Below, piece by piece: positions 35,040 to 46,916 of a DNA stretch of 64,000 nucleotides. A program made the translations under genes and the position numbers. Origin of the DNA: Ridgeia piscesae (lineage: Eukaryota > Annelida > Polychaeta > Sabellida > Siboglinidae); contig JAODUO010000560.1 of the NCBI GenBank assembly GCA_025642075.2, positions 163,501 to 227,500 on the forward strand. The letters run 5' to 3'. Position 1 is the first letter of the stretch. Each line of letters starts with the position of its first letter. A model generated the notes under the pieces. The model worked only from the letters and a program-made list of their open reading frames with translations. It was not told where the DNA came from and searched no databases.

Positions 35040-35690
35040 TACCAAGCCACGAAATTATCAGGTTGGGATGCTAGAAAACTCACAACGAGATGAAGCCATG
35101 CGGCTGTATGACGGTTTCCAGTTCGCAACACCACAAGAACACCGCACCACGATGGAAATCTTATCAGCTTTTGGCGAATTTGCCATAGGGGAGGCAAACG
35201 GAAGCAGGAGGATGGAGAAAGTTTCGAAGATTTCCATGCCGATCTACGCGTGTTGGCAAAAACTTGCAACTTCTGGCATCAATGTGCAAGCTCGACGATA
35301 AGAGATAGGATCATCTTAGGCATAAGACAGTCGGAGACGCGACAAGAGCTGCTTAAGATCCGCAAACTTTCCCTAGACGCGTGTGTAGATGTCTGCAGGG
35401 CAGCAGAGCCGGCCATATCACACAGGTCAGTACTGGATGATGTATGAGAACCTGTACACGTCGTAAATCATGGTCGTTTACTCAAGCGTGAGTGTCGACA
35501 CTGCGGCAGGCGTCACGCTCCCAAGAAAGAAATGTGCCCCGCATACGGAAAGACCTGCAATAATTGTGGGGCCAAGGATCAGTTTGAACGGAAATGCATG
35601 AAAGGGCGCAACACAAATCAGCTGTCTAGAAACCAGCACCAACGACGTGTGTACAACATACGTGACAACAATGGGCCTGATGAAGACGAC
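35040..35690 (+). pseudogene. Ty3 gag and zinc-knuckle region (broken)
   Basis: Frames 35068-35301 and 35250-35447 give gag (MLENSQRDEAMRLYDGFQFA; CASSTIRDRIILGIRQSETR). At 35490-35600 two knuckles follow: CRHCGRRHAPKKEMC (C-x2-C-x3-H-x6-C, close to the canonical C-x2-C-x4-H-x4-C) and CNNCGAKDQFERKC, where the His position is occupied by Gln. At least one frame change and one stop (35447) disrupt the region. Confidence 0.75.
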
Positions 35691-35729
35691 AGTGGTGACG
35701 CCTGGGTGCATTCACTGACACCACAAAAA

Positions 35730-35930
35730 CGGGGCGCATATGCGAAATGTCGAATGCTCGTAAACGGGAAGCAGCTCGTATTCCAAATCGACACAGGTGC
35801 CACAGTCAATATGCTGCCAGCCAGATACGCCAGAGATGTTCTCACAATGTGGAACAAAACGATGATAAAAACCGCTGGGGAAGTGTCGAATATTGCTGAG
35901 CAATCCCAAAACGGAGCCATCACATGATGT
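35730..35930 (+). pseudogene. Ty3 aspartic protease (broken)
   Basis: In the frame 35532-35927 the retropepsin motif VFQIDTGATVNMLPARYA is intact around the catalytic Asp. The C-terminal part shifts frame at about 35890 (to the frame with VEFIVFKDNDDCQPILGLQT). Cleaves the polyprotein in active relatives. Confidence 0.75.
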
Positions 35931-36074
35931 TGAGTTCATCGTCTTCAAGGACAATGACGACTGTCAGCCGATTCTAGGTTTACAGACCAGCGAACAAATG
36001 CATCTTGTGAAAATACAGGACAACAATTTCTATCGTGTGGCAGCAGTCCGAGATGAGTTGTTTCAATTCACTGT

Positions 36075-37340
36075 TTGATGACAATCTGGGAGAATTTCCA
36101 GGTGTGCAACACCTCACAGTCGACCCAGAAGTGTGCCCCAGGATCATGGCTAGCCATAGCCATTCAACCGCAACTCAAGGGCGAACTCGAGCGACTGACA
36201 GGCATGGGTGTCATTGCTCCTGTGGATGAACCGACACCATGGGTCAGTCGAGTGGTAGCTGTGAAGAAGAGATCAGGCGCTATAAGGGTGTGCATAGACC
36301 CTCACGAACTCAACAAGGCGTTGCAGCGTGAGCATTATACATTGCCAATTCTCGAAGATGTGCTTCATGAGCTGCAAGGAGCAACTGTTTTCTCGAAGGC
36401 AGACCTCTCGTCTGGTTACTGGCACGTCAAGTTAGATGACGAATCCAGCATGTTGACGACGTTCCAGACATGTTTTGGAAGATACAGGTGGTGTCGCCTG
36501 CCTTTTGGCACAACGGTGTCAAGTGAAGTGTTCCAAAAACACCTTCTAGAGGCCTTACGTAGCCTACCAGGCATCATCTGCATAGCGGACGACATAGTGA
36601 TCTATGGCAAGACATCGGAAGAGCACGATGAGAACCTGCGAAAGTTCTTCCAGAGGTGTCTGGAGACAGGCCTCAAACTCAACAAACACAAGCAGGACAT
36701 CGGCCTGAAAGAGGTCACATTCATGGGTCACCGAATCACGAAGGAATGGTTACGCGTGGACCCAGCTAAAGTAACGGCAATCAGTGAGATGCAGCCACCG
36801 ACCAACATCAATGAATTGCGCCGATTCATGGGCATGGCGAACTACCTGGCGCAGTTCTGGCCTCACCTGACAGACACGATGCAACCGCTACACAACCTGC
36901 TCAAGAATGACGTGCCCTACGTGTGGTCCAAGACACAACAAACGTCCTTCGATGCAGTCAAGGTGATGCTTGCAGAGGCCCCTGTTCTTGCGTTCTACAA
37001 CTCGGACAAGGAACTAGTGCTGGAGAACGATGCGAGTGAGTACGTACTGGGATCGGTTTTGTAACAAGATGGCAAGCCAATAGCAAACGCAAGCCGATGT
37101 CTGCCTTCAGTTGAACGCCATTACGCTCAGATCGAGAAAGAAATGTTGAGCGTGTTGTTTGGTTTGAGCAAGTTTCACCACTACACGTACGGTCGAGATG
37201 TCACTGTGGTGACTGATCATAAACCGCTAGTTGCGATCCGGGCGAAGCCACTGGGGAAAGCTCGCAAACGGCTACAACAGATGCTGCTGAAATCACACAA
37301 GAGTACTCATACCAGCTGACGTACAAACCTGGAAAAGCCA
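36075..37340 (+). pseudogene. Ty3 reverse transcriptase and RNase H (interrupted)
   Basis: An open frame of 329 codons (36075-37064) holds RT: VDEPTPWVSRVVAVKKRSGA, DPHELNKALQREHYTLPILE, KADLSSGYWHVKLDDESSML (first catalytic Asp), CRLPFGTTVSSEVFQKHL and IICIADDIVIYGKT, the catalytic pair as I-A-D-D instead of Y-V/I-D-D. RNase H begins PVLAFYNSDKELVLENDASE and is stopped at 37062-37064, then continues as RCLPSVERHYAQIEKEMLSV and VTDHKPLVAIRAKPL with another frame change near 37290. Confidence 0.85.
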
Positions 37341-37454
37341 TACCGGTCGCCGACGCTTTGTCCCGAGCACCCACAGACGACCCGGTCACGGATGAGGTAG
37401 CCATCAACAACATCACGCTCACAGCGTTCATTCCCGAACGCATAGACCGGATCC

Positions 37455-38183
37455 GTGGTGCGACATTGCTGGACGCTGTCCTGCAAGAACTGGGTAAAGT
37501 CATCATACTTCAGCTACCGCGACGAGCTAACGATCCAGGATGAGGTCATATTTTGCGGAGAACGCATCGTGATACCGTCGTCACTGCGAAAGAGCATGAA
37601 AGAGAAAGTACATGCCGGCCATATAGGCATCAACTCATCTTTGAGGAGAGCACGAAACCTGATTTACTGGCCTCAGATGTCTACAGACATCCGTCACTAC
37701 GTAGAAACATGTGGTGTGTGCTCAACCTACGCTGACAAGCAACCTGCAGTGTCGATGGACATGACTGAGACCCCAGACCTACCATGGCAGAAAGTAGGGA
37801 CGGATTTGTTCTCGTGGTCTGGAAGGGACTATATGGTAACAAAAGATTGCCACAGCGGTTTCTTCGAGTTAGACTACCTACCAGACACAACCTCCGCAAC
37901 AGTGGTATGAAAGCTGACGAACAATTTCAGTCGACACGGCATACCGCACACACTTATCAGTGACAATGGACCACAGTATGCATCGGCTGTGTTAAGAAAA
38001 TTCGCCCTGAACTGGCAGTTTGTGGACGAGACAAGCAGTCCAGGCAACAATGCAGATCCATATCTCGGTCTTCTGAAAATTCGTAACACACCGTCTGAAG
38101 GAATGACAACCAGCCCTGCACAGCGCCTGTTTGACAGACGTATCAAAACGTTGCTGCCCAACAATACACACACAACCAGTTGA
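37455..38183 (+). pseudogene. Ty3 integrase with deleted core
   Basis: The zinc-binding N-terminus is visible in 37455-37910 (HAGHIGINSSLRRARNLIYW and YVETCGVCSTYADKQP, an H-H-C-C pattern), followed by the first core Asp (KVGTDLFSWSGRDYMV) and, past a stop at 37908-37910, the second (PHTLISDNGPQYASAVLRKF). The expected catalytic Glu region is missing: sequence jumps from VDETSSPGNNAD directly to PYLGLLKIRNTPSEGMTTSP, a deletion of the segment that normally carries it. Inactive. Confidence 0.82.
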
Positions 38184-38360
38184 AACCGGGTGGTCCTGCA
38201 GATGTCGAAAAGCAATCCGGATGTCAGCGAACGAAGTTCAAATCAGTACTGAACTCAGACCACGCCAGACGTGACTTACGACGTTTGAATGTCGGCGAAA
38301 CGATCAGAATGCAGCCATTAGAACACGGCAGCAACGGTTTACAAAGCTCTGTCCAGTCGA

Positions 38361-38834
38361 TTGTACGATGTCATAACAGCGACTGAACGCCATTACCGTC
38401 GAAACCGCCGACATCTCAGACCACCACGTCCATCCGAGAACGACACGATACATGATCGCGCTGACATACCTGAACGAATGATACCACCCAGTGGCTCACG
38501 GGATCGAACACACGATCCGGAAACCATTACTGTTGAGACAAACGCAGCCACAACTCAGCAACAGGAAACTGCAGCAGTCTCACAGAATACACGACCAAGT
38601 AAGGTAGTTGTGCCAGAAGACACGCGAGAACATGGTCCTATGACTACACGATCCGGGAGAGTAGTCAGGCCCGTGGACAGATTGAACTTGTATTATATCA
38701 AGCTCACATTGTTATGTATCATGCCTGTAGATGGACTGAACTTAATTGTAGTTGATCAAGTCTATAGACAAAGTGGAATTGGGCTTAAATGTAATAATAG
38801 CAGCCTAATCATGCTAACTTTAATACTCGGTTAA
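38361..38834 (+). pseudogene. Ty3 pol C-terminal tail
   Basis: An Arg/Pro/Thr-rich frame, ending in PMTTRSGRVVRPVDRLNL, a motif usual at the end of Ty3/gypsy pol (T-R-S-G-R-x-x-R-P-x-x-x). Lies just before the polypurine tract and 3' LTR. Confidence 0.65.
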
Positions 38835-38912
38835 GTTACTATATACTTTCACTGGATAGTGTTAGTCGAAATTTTTTGTTAGTTTATGTTTTTCGAATAA
38901 TAAGGAGGGCGA

Positions 38913-39068
38913 TGTTACGTGACTACGTCCAAGACGTGCTGCCATCTGGCGAATGGCAACGAAGTGGTGAATTCGAGATGACGCGTCGGAGCACATGTAT
39001 GTCTGCTAGAGACACCTTGTTGTAGATTAAAACTGTTGGAGCCTAGTAATGTATTCGTGTCATTATCA
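38913..39068 (+). repeat. 3' LTR of the Ty3 element
   Basis: Starts TGTTACGTGACTACG after a purine-rich run (AATAAGGAGGGCGA at 38898-38911) that fits a polypurine tract. Ends about where LINE A sequence resumes. Confidence 0.75.
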
Positions 39069-39208
39069 TTGATAGACGTGGTCACGGATAACGAAACAAG
39101 ACTGTAGTAGGAGCTGACCTAAACGAACATGTGGGAAAACATCCAGGTGTTTTTCAAAGAGTGCATGGCCAAAGGAACATAGAAGGGGAGAAAATCTTGG
39201 AAAGCATG
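39069..39208 (+). mobile_element. LINE A, segment 2: endonuclease middle
   Basis: Resumes the LINE A endonuclease after the Ty3 insertion: VVGADLNEHVGKHPGVFQRV (the G-D-L/A-D-L-N motif) and GQRNIEGEKILESMEDNG. Ends at ATGGAG (39206-39211), where the next insertion starts; ATGGAG recurs at about 41843, where the protein continues. Confidence 0.7.
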
Positions 39209-39259
39209 GAGGATAATGGATGGATTTATTTAAATGGAAACAAAAGTCAATGTTTTGAT

Positions 39260-39518
39260 CATATGGGGTTAACAGAGTTAATAAAAAGTAACAGATTCCA
39301 ACAACTTTCATATTTTTAACGTCAGTGGTTTACCAGGAAACAAAATGTAGAACATATAGCCATGGAAAGTCTATAGACTACGCCACTTTAGAAACAAAAT
39401 GACGTAGTTAAGTCGTCTTGGACGGCGTGAACTGTGCATGCGTATTATTTATTATCTGTTACTTTCTGACCTAACCACGAAAACGACCGCCAACAGCCGC
39501 CAAACTTCTCACATTTCT

Positions 39519-39598
<80 letters not shown>

Positions 39599-40320
39599 CA
39601 CTACATTACAAAAAAACACTTGTACTCCTCTAACGACGAAAATTCACAAAGAAACGCGCAAATCTTGACCGATGGCAACTCGACAACTTCGACTACCGTA
39701 AACTCGCTATTATAAGTTAGCTTTACTAAACTTTTAAACGGCAAACAAAGGCAACGCTTTGGTGATATGGGCCTAACAGAGTTGACAAAAAGTAACAATT
39801 TAATATAAAAAGATATAATTTTAATTGTTTATTTTATATAGCGCCAAATCCATAACTATTTGTGCTGCTTCACAACAAACTGTTATTAAAGTATATGCAA
39901 TAAGAAGAATGCTACCCACAGGTAATATTTATTTCTAAATACAAAATACAAGTGTCCGCATAATTATCTAAAATTGCCTAAATAAAAGAGGTATGGAAAT
40001 TACGTGTTTTTCAATTATATAACATCGTTTATTTTATAAATATTTCTATAAACATCCCGAGCATATTGGGAGCATGCAAGCTTATAAGCGATGTTTTAAC
40101 AATAATAACTAAAACTGTGACATATTACTATTTTTAAATGCACCAAAACCTTCTTTTTCTACTACCATATATTTCCCATATTCCTGTTAAAAAAATGTAT
40201 TGTTCCGATAATTAATAAAGTGTCTTGTCCAAAAATAATTATTATAACATATCTGGTGGTGGAAATATCATGCATAGGTAGAACAAATAGCTTCAGTAAT
40301 ATTTGTGTATGTATATATGT
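39260..40320 (-). mobile_element. Non-autonomous inverted-repeat element, copy 2 (inverted)
   Basis: Reverse-complement counterpart of 13340-14410: shared words include GGTTTACCAGGAAACAAAAT (39330), GACTACGCCACTTTAGAAAC (39376), GCTACCCACAGGTAATATTT (39911) and GAGGTATGGAAATTACG (39989). A (TA)n tract of about 37 units (39521-39594) sits where copy 1 has only a short TGTATGTATATGTATGTA. It is inserted in the nested LINE stack, and its right edge is fused to a second, different MITE at 40342. Confidence 0.65.
39521..39594. repeat. (TA)n microsatellite
   Basis: About 37 TA units inside inverted-repeat element copy 2. Confidence 0.95.
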
Positions 40321-40341
40321 GAGGAGAAGTTTGGCGGCTGT

Positions 40342-40777
40342 TGACGTTTCTGCGCATGCGCGATATATGTAAAATCATCAATGTGCAGCGAAAAGATAAA
40401 GCATTTATAGTATAAATATTACGGGTTGTTCGTTAGGATGTATATAACCTCTCAGCAAAGTTATTTGTCGCAAATTAACACTAGACAAACAAGTTTTGAG
40501 TCAGATTTTGATAGCAAGCGTAAATCTCGTGACAGTAGTGCGCCATAATAATGACAGTGATGTATAAAAAAAACGTAATATTTTATTGCGTTAAACGACA
40601 TTTTAAGAAACTCTTCACAGTAATCATCACAGGTAAGTTAACGAACAGCTCATGGCATTTATACTGAAAATGCTTTGTTGTTTCGCTGGACATTGGTGAT
40701 TTTACATTTATTGGGCATGCGCAGAAACGTCACCCGGAACGTTTTTAACGCCCGGAAAAATGTAAGCGCGACAACGG
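40342..40777. mobile_element. Partial foldback MITE (second copy of the 22469-23092 family)
   Basis: Shares GACGTTTCTGCGCATGCGCG, GTTGTTCGTTAGGATGTATA, ATTTTATTGCGTTAAACGAC and the right terminus GGAACGTTTTTAACGCCCGG with the MITE in DIRS copy 1. The outer left terminus is missing: at 40342 it is fused to GTGAGGAGAAGTTTGGCGGC, a segment of the inverted-repeat element (14218-14241). Confidence 0.75.
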
Positions 40778-41834
40778 CAACGAATTCACTGAACCACTGT
40801 TTCAGTTCTGCTCGATTCAAAGGTTAACAAGAAGACATCTTACTGATATTGTCTTTCACTGTATTGTTAATTACTACAAGCGTATGAGGAACAGTGTGGC
40901 ATATTGCTGTTGCGATTTCGTTGTAAATCGACGTAAGGCACTTTTAACGAACCACTTGGCTCTGTTATGACAACTGAACCAACAGACGACACCGTGACGT
41001 ATTACTTGTCTAAGATGCAGATAGAAGCTGGATTTTGATTGGTTGTATCGAACAAGATGGGCCTGTTCATGATTTAGCCAGATTTACACACTTTAACACC
41101 ACTTTCTGAGGAAATTACTATTGCGAAAAATTTGATTGTAGATGCAAGTGGTTAGTTTGTGTAAACTCTTAGGTGCATTACACCAAACCGTTGCCTTTTT
41201 GCCCTTTAATATAAAATGTAAAACATTGTACAGATATACATAAAATACAACTACAAAGTACATTAAATAAAAGGATGACACAAAAAAGAAAGTGCAAGCA
41301 CTTATTTCTATTGTGGTCCCTGTGGTCCTATCGACAGATACAGACAAATACATGACTGACATTGACACAATATGACAAATAAAACAATATTAAAACAACA
41401 ATAATAAATAAAATTGATAAATAATGACTGCATATAAAAGATATTGATAAATACAATTAGAAAAGGGGGAAATAATCTCCTGATTTGATATACCATAGGT
41501 CATTAGTAAAATGCTGTCATTTTGTACCAAAAATAAATAATACTAATAAATAATAATAATAATAATAATAAATAATAAATACCTGGTAACACTTACGTCA
41601 TAAATTACGATTAAAAATAAATAAAAGAGCTGGCTTCCTGATCATTAAGATAACTGAACAAAAGCCGTTTCATTTGTTTGTCTAATTTTAATTTGACATT
41701 TGACTTACAAATAATCTTATCAGCCACTCTTAATCCAGTTAGAGACTGATCTAACTCTACACCTAGACATTTAACATATGCTTGACATGTCAATGTGGTG
41801 CATTGATTTAATCAATATGATTTTAACCAAACTA

Positions 41835-43405
41835 TGGAGAACCTAGACTTGGCACTAGTAAACACTTTCTTCAACAAAAGGAAGAGCATCTGATCACTTA
41901 TAAAAATTGATTTCATTATGACACGAAGAGCTGATCTGAAGGAAATGCGAGACTGCAGGAGAGGAGGTTATATCTCAGCTTCGGCTGCTATGTGCAGTCC
42001 TGAGGACAAAAGAAGAAAAACATAGAAGGACCAGTGAAAAGAAGATTAAGATCTGGACTCTGAAGGGAGAATAAGTGACGGAATACAGAGACAAAGTGGA
42101 AGAGGAATACCAGCTGGAGGCAGACACTAATGCAGAAGAAAGTTGGACATCATTTAAGAAAGTCGTCATGGGGCAGCAGCAGAAGAGATATGTGAACCCA
42201 CCAACGGAGGGAAACACCTGGAGAGGGAGACCTGGTGGTGGAATGAAGAGGTACAGGAGAGCCTGAGAACGAAAAAGGATGCATTCAAGAAATGGCAGAT
42301 GCAGGGTGGAAACGAACTGAAGGAGGCGTATAAGAACACGAAGAGAGAGGCAAAAGCTGCAGTAACCAAAGCTAAAAACGAGGCATATAAAGAGTGATAT
42401 GACAAGATGGGAACAGAGGAAGGTGAGCGGATGATCTACAAGGTGGCAAAGCAAAGGGCAAGATCAAGAAGAGACATTGGGGAAGTGAATGTGATTAAAG
42501 ACCAAATAGGGGAGATGCTAACAGATGAGGTAAAGATCAAAGAGAGATGGAGAGAGTACTTCAGCAACCTACTAAATGTAGAAAAGGCCAGGGAACAGAC
42601 CAGAAAATATCAAGGGAAGAGGAGAAGAAAGCCACAGAGAGCATGAAGAAGGGAAAAGCTGCAGGATGCTCAGGCCTCCGATAAACCTTATCAAACACTT
42701 AGGGGAGAGTGGAGTGGACATGATGCATGAAATACTGAAGAGAGTTTGGGAAGCGGAACAGATGCCCGAGGAGTTGGAGAAAAGTGAGATCATCCCCATA
42801 TAAAGGCAAATTTGAATTTAGTTAAGGGAAAGGTACAACAGATGCAGTATTTATCATACAACAATTGCACGAAAATACCTAAAAGTGCACAAAGATGTTT
42901 TCTTTACCTTCGTAGATTTGGAAAAAGCATATGACAAGGTGCCCAGGGATCTGGTGTATTGGTGTCTGAAAGGAGAGAGGTCCCAGAGAAGCTAGTGAGG
43001 CTAGTAGAAGCAACACACCATGCAGCATCAACAGTAGTGAGAACCATGCATGGCAGAAAGTTTTGACGAGTTTCCCATCAAAGTTGGCTTACACCAGTGA
43101 TCAGGGCTAAGTCCATTCCTGTTTATCGTAGTACTAGATGTCATCAGCGAAGAGTTGGGTTGGGTTGACATGGGTTGCCATATGAGCTGCTGTTTGCTGA
43201 CGATCTGGCAGTAGTAACAGAGACAGAGGAGGAGATGCAGAAGAGATGTCTTGGTTGGCAGATTGGGATGGAGAGCAAGGGACTAAAGGTTAACACAGGG
43301 AAAACGGAAGTGATGGTCAGTAGCAGGAGAGGAACAAAAGCAAACATCAAAGACAGCCAAGGCACGAGCCTCAGACAGGTGAATAAATTCAAATATTTAT
43401 GTGTG
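41835..43405 (+). mobile_element. LINE A, segment 3: endonuclease end and reverse transcriptase
   Basis: Picks up LINE A at ENLDLALVNTFFNKRK, then IDFIMTRRADLKEMRDCR, a charged linker (AAVTKAKNEAY, GTEEGERMIYKVAKQRARSR, EMLTDEVKIKERWREYFSNL) and RT: FTFVDLEKAYDKVPRDLVYW near 42898-42960 (first catalytic Asp), [13 protein letters not shown] and [20 protein letters not shown] (intact F-A-D-D), then [20 protein letters not shown]. Multiple frameshifts. A (TA)n tract replaces the sequence after VNKFKYL at about 43400. Confidence 0.78.
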
Positions 43406-43505
<100 letters not shown>

Positions 43506-44574
43506 GTATAATTACATACATACATTCATATACATATAAGTGCACGCATAGTTTACTACTGAATATTGAATATGCATGCATGTAAACATAATGCATATTA
43601 TGCATGCATGTAAACATAATGCATATACTTTATCAAAATGTAAATAATAAATCTTGCTTATTTGGGGTGACATTGTTAGTGCAATGAAAATACCTAAAAC
43701 AGTTTTATGGACACTGTTTTCAAGAATTTGACATTATAACTTATGTTTTGTAAATTCCAACTTTTTATCAACAGTACACAGATGAATTCGACCGGATGTA
43801 ACACATTAATAATGCATCAAACTTAATTTGACACTAACGGCATCTCAACCCGCCGTCATTCCTATGGAGACTGTGTCATTTCGACATCACTGAAAAATTC
43901 AGATGAAGATCTCCGTCACTGATTATCACCACAAAAACAAATGTTTTTATAATTTTAAAAAATTCAGTGTAAACATAACAGTGACAACTTTTCATTCCGT
44001 GTCAAATTCATTTTTCTTTTGCCAACTCATGACAGACAAGTAGTGGCAAGAAGAATGAGGAAGGGAGACTGAGAGGATGGAAGGTGATTGAGCAGATGTG
44101 TGAAGAACCTCTGGTTAGGATTCACAAATGTGTGGGGGCACTTTGTTGTACATGAGCGATGCCCTCAATTTAAGTGGAGAGCAGTTTTCTCAGAGAACCT
44201 GCTGCAACCAATTGACAGCGGGACAGGCTGCACCTATTTAATCTCGATTAGCATGGGGTACTCGTGCTGTTTATTCAAATGCAACGAGCATAATAAAAAA
44301 CCGAAATGAAATAATATGGTAGAAGACACTTGACCCTCATAATAGGTATAACCAAATCAATGGCCATCACTGATTATCATATACCTAATTGAAAATGACA
44401 GGATATACAACGCTTAGGAAAGATTGTATAGGAAGAAGGGGAGATGAAGATATTTTATACCGAGAAAATCGGATTGTGAAGAAGCTATTTGAATCCAAAG
44501 GTTCAAACATAAGTATTAGAAGATACTGAAAAAGAATAACTTGAGAAGTGCCCAAACGGGACTGGATTATGGAT

Positions 44575-45390
44575 GTTTAGCAATGAGCACAAACAATGGT
44601 AAACATTGCACAGTATGTGGAGTGAGGACCAAATGTTTTAAAATTTAATTCAATATCGTTTCCTTTCTCGCCTTGTGCTAGAAACAACCAAAGGAGATAA
44701 TATGTTTGACATAGGTTTGACTTCATAAGGAATGTATTAAAAATATCAAAATATGTGAGCCACTGTGGAGTAGTGATCACAACCAGATAAATTTTGTCAA
44801 CAACGTAAAAGTAGAATGGAGTCATAAAAAGCAGTATGTGACACATTTCCACAAAGAAACTTATAAGGACAAGAGGATATACTTAGCATTTAAAGATTGA
44901 GTGGAATAACACATTGAAGAATAAGACAGCAACATAATGCTGGACTATGTTAACGAGTGAAATAGTGGGCATCATTAATAAATCTGACCCTTGCAAAAAT
45001 CAAGGGAAATGGTCTAAAATGAAACACTTATTGAAGGATGCCATTAGAAAAATGAAGTACCAGCAAATTATGTGGAAGTCATAGAGACCTAGGAAGTGAT
45101 GAACCATGTATAAAGTAGCATTTAACCATGCTGCAGCTGAAATTAGAAATTGAAAGAGAAGCTATGAATAATAAATTACCTTGAAATACAAAACATGACA
45201 GCAAAAGTTGGTATGCGTATGTTCGAAGCAAACAGAACGTTCAGGGTAAGATTGGTCCTCTAAAAGGTAATGGTAGAACTATAATAGCAGAGGGTTTATA
45301 ATGGCAGACGATCTAAATGAATATTTTAGTTCAGTGTTTACTAGGGAAGAAATTATATCAGTACCAGAGACTAATATCGACGGGGAGAGT
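44575..45390 (+). mobile_element. CR1-like LINE fragment, heavily decayed
   Basis: Plus-strand remnants in order: KGKWSKMKHLLKDAIRKMKY, AFNHAAAEIRN, a VRSKQN/GKIGPL-type segment (TTCGAAGCAAACAGAACG, GGTAAGATTGGTCCTC) and ADDLNEYFSSVFTREEIISV (45303-45362), which corresponds to the region just before RT in CR1/Rex-like LINEs (LNxYFxSVFTxE). Many stops. The 5' limit is uncertain. It separates LINE A segments 3 and 4. Confidence 0.55.
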
Positions 45391-45393
45391 CAG

Positions 45394-45649
45394 ACTACTT
45401 AGAACATTTACGTGTACTATACCCTAAAATGATATGGGAATAAAAATACAGGATACGAAGGAAAATAAAAAAGGAAGAACAGATTCTTGAGAAAACAGAG
45501 ATGAGGATATTGAAAAGAATCTACTACTTAGAACATTTACGTGTACTATACCCTAAAATGATATGGGAATAAAAATACAGGATACGAAGGAAAATAAAAA
45601 AGGAAGAACAGATTCTTGAGAAAACAGAGATGAGGATATTGAAAAGAAT
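45394..45649 (+). repeat. Perfect 127-bp tandem duplication
   Basis: 45394-45520 and 45523-45649 are identical by eye (ACTACTTAGAACATTTACGT ... TGAGGATATTGAAAAGAAT), separated by two bases. The second copy runs on into LINE A segment 4. Confidence 0.92.
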
Positions 45650-45960
45650 TAAAGGTGTAACACAGAGAGACAGAGTAAAGAGTGTGGACATCAGAAAGGA
45701 GCTAGAAGTGAATAGCATACAAGAGAAAGTCAGAGAAATGAGACTACACTGGTATGGACATATGCAGAGAATGGAAGAAAACAACGAAGTGAGAGCATTT
45801 GTTGATATGATAATGCCAGGAAAAAACCAAGAGGGAGACCAAGAGGGAGATTGATAGATTGCGTCCGAAGGGATATGCAGGAACTGCGGATCACCCCGGC
45901 GGATGCCCAGGACAGAACATTCTGGAAATCAAGAATTCGGGCCGCTGCCCCAACCTAGTG
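45445..45960 (+). mobile_element. LINE A, segment 4: C-terminal domain
   Basis: Encodes EKTEMRILKRIKGVTQRDRV, SIQEKVREMRLHWYGHMQRM and, in the next frame after 45840, GRLIDCVRRDMQELRITPAD and AQDRTFWKSRIRAAAPT, followed by a stop at 45958. This is the conserved C-terminus of the same LINE type as segments 1 to 3 (W-Y-G-H-x-x-R-M ... R-P-R-G-R-P ... W-x-x-x-I-R-x-A-x-P). A frame change occurs near 45840. The (AAG)n tract beginning at 45965 may be its 3' tail. Confidence 0.75.
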
Positions 45961-45964
45961 TGAA

Positions 45965-45995
45965 AAGGCGAAGAAGAAGAAGAAGAAGAAGAAGG
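45965..45995 (+). repeat. (AAG)n microsatellite
   Basis: About nine GAA/AAG triplets directly after the LINE A stop codon. Confidence 0.85.
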
Positions 45996-46127
45996 AAAAT
46001 AAAGTGCCTAGAATCAAAATGGGATTCTACCAAATCTCCTATCCGAATTTGTACAACAAATTAGTACATCACTTATTGCGGCAGTTATCAGATTAAGGTT
46101 AGAAGAGGGATAGATTATTTTAGAATT

Positions 46128-46152
46128 GTTATTATTATTATTATTACTACTA
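46128..46152 (+). repeat. (ATT)n/(ACT)n microsatellite
   Basis: Short ATTATTATTATTATTACTACTACT run. Confidence 0.8.
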
Positions 46153-46916
46153 CTTGGAAACATTTATAAATGCGTCATGTAAATTTACTTAGTGTGGTAT
46201 ATACTATGCAGAAGAGATATGTCTTTAGCAATGTATTGACTGTTGCAAATTAATAAATTAGCGTCTCTACCAATAGGTGGTAGACTGGTCCACAGTGTTG
46301 GTTCTGCCACTGAGAGAGACACTGACCATACCAGAAATGGCATGATTAATTAGAGAAAAAATATCACGTATTTCTAGATGACAATGAATAGAAGCTAGAA
46401 GTTGATGGGGAGGCCATGGTGATACGTATCACTGCAAGAAATACAATCACCTCGCCACCCTCTCAGCTGTAAGGAATATTTATTTACTGATGTCCCCAGA
46501 AGGGTCAACGCAATGCGGGCCTTTTTATGATCAACAAGATAACACGAACACCACTCACGGTTGGCCCAGGACACTATCGCTGCCCTTCTGTCAGTGAATG
46601 AGAACAGCACAGCAAACATTCACTCATATGAGCATATGTGCAAGAAAGCTACAGTGAACTTCAAACTGCATCACAAGCACAGGTCAGAATTGTCAAATTA
46701 TTATTGTCAGAAAGTTGCTCTATACTGGTGTGGACAACGATCGTAGGTCCAATTGTTTTGCCAGTTTTAATAACATTCTTCCAAAAGACGTTTTTGTGCT
46801 AAATATCTAACATATATTCTTTACAATGTCTGCATATACAAATAGATTGCGGTGTTTGAAGTTTCATTAATCTGTATAAAGCAACTTTGATCTCAGTCGG
46901 CTATGACAGTACTCAC

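Larger units (their letters stand above)
34853..39068 (+). mobile_element. Ty3/gypsy LTR retrotransposon inserted in LINE A
   Basis: A 4.2-kb plus-strand element. Both ends start with the same LTR sequence, TGTTAAGTGACTACGTCCAA at 34853 and TGTTACGTGACTACGTCCAA at 38913, identical or nearly so for about 75 bp. The 5' LTR then diverges (shortened), while the 3' one runs to about 39068. Coding order is gag with zinc knuckle, protease, reverse transcriptase, RNase H, integrase: the Ty3 order. Frames are interrupted many times, and the integrase core is deleted. Confidence 0.88.

Noticed and set aside
42897..43190. Functional reverse transcriptase in LINE A
   Set aside because: FVDLEKAYDKVP and FADD are present, but several frameshifts and a TA tract in place of the thumb show it is dead.
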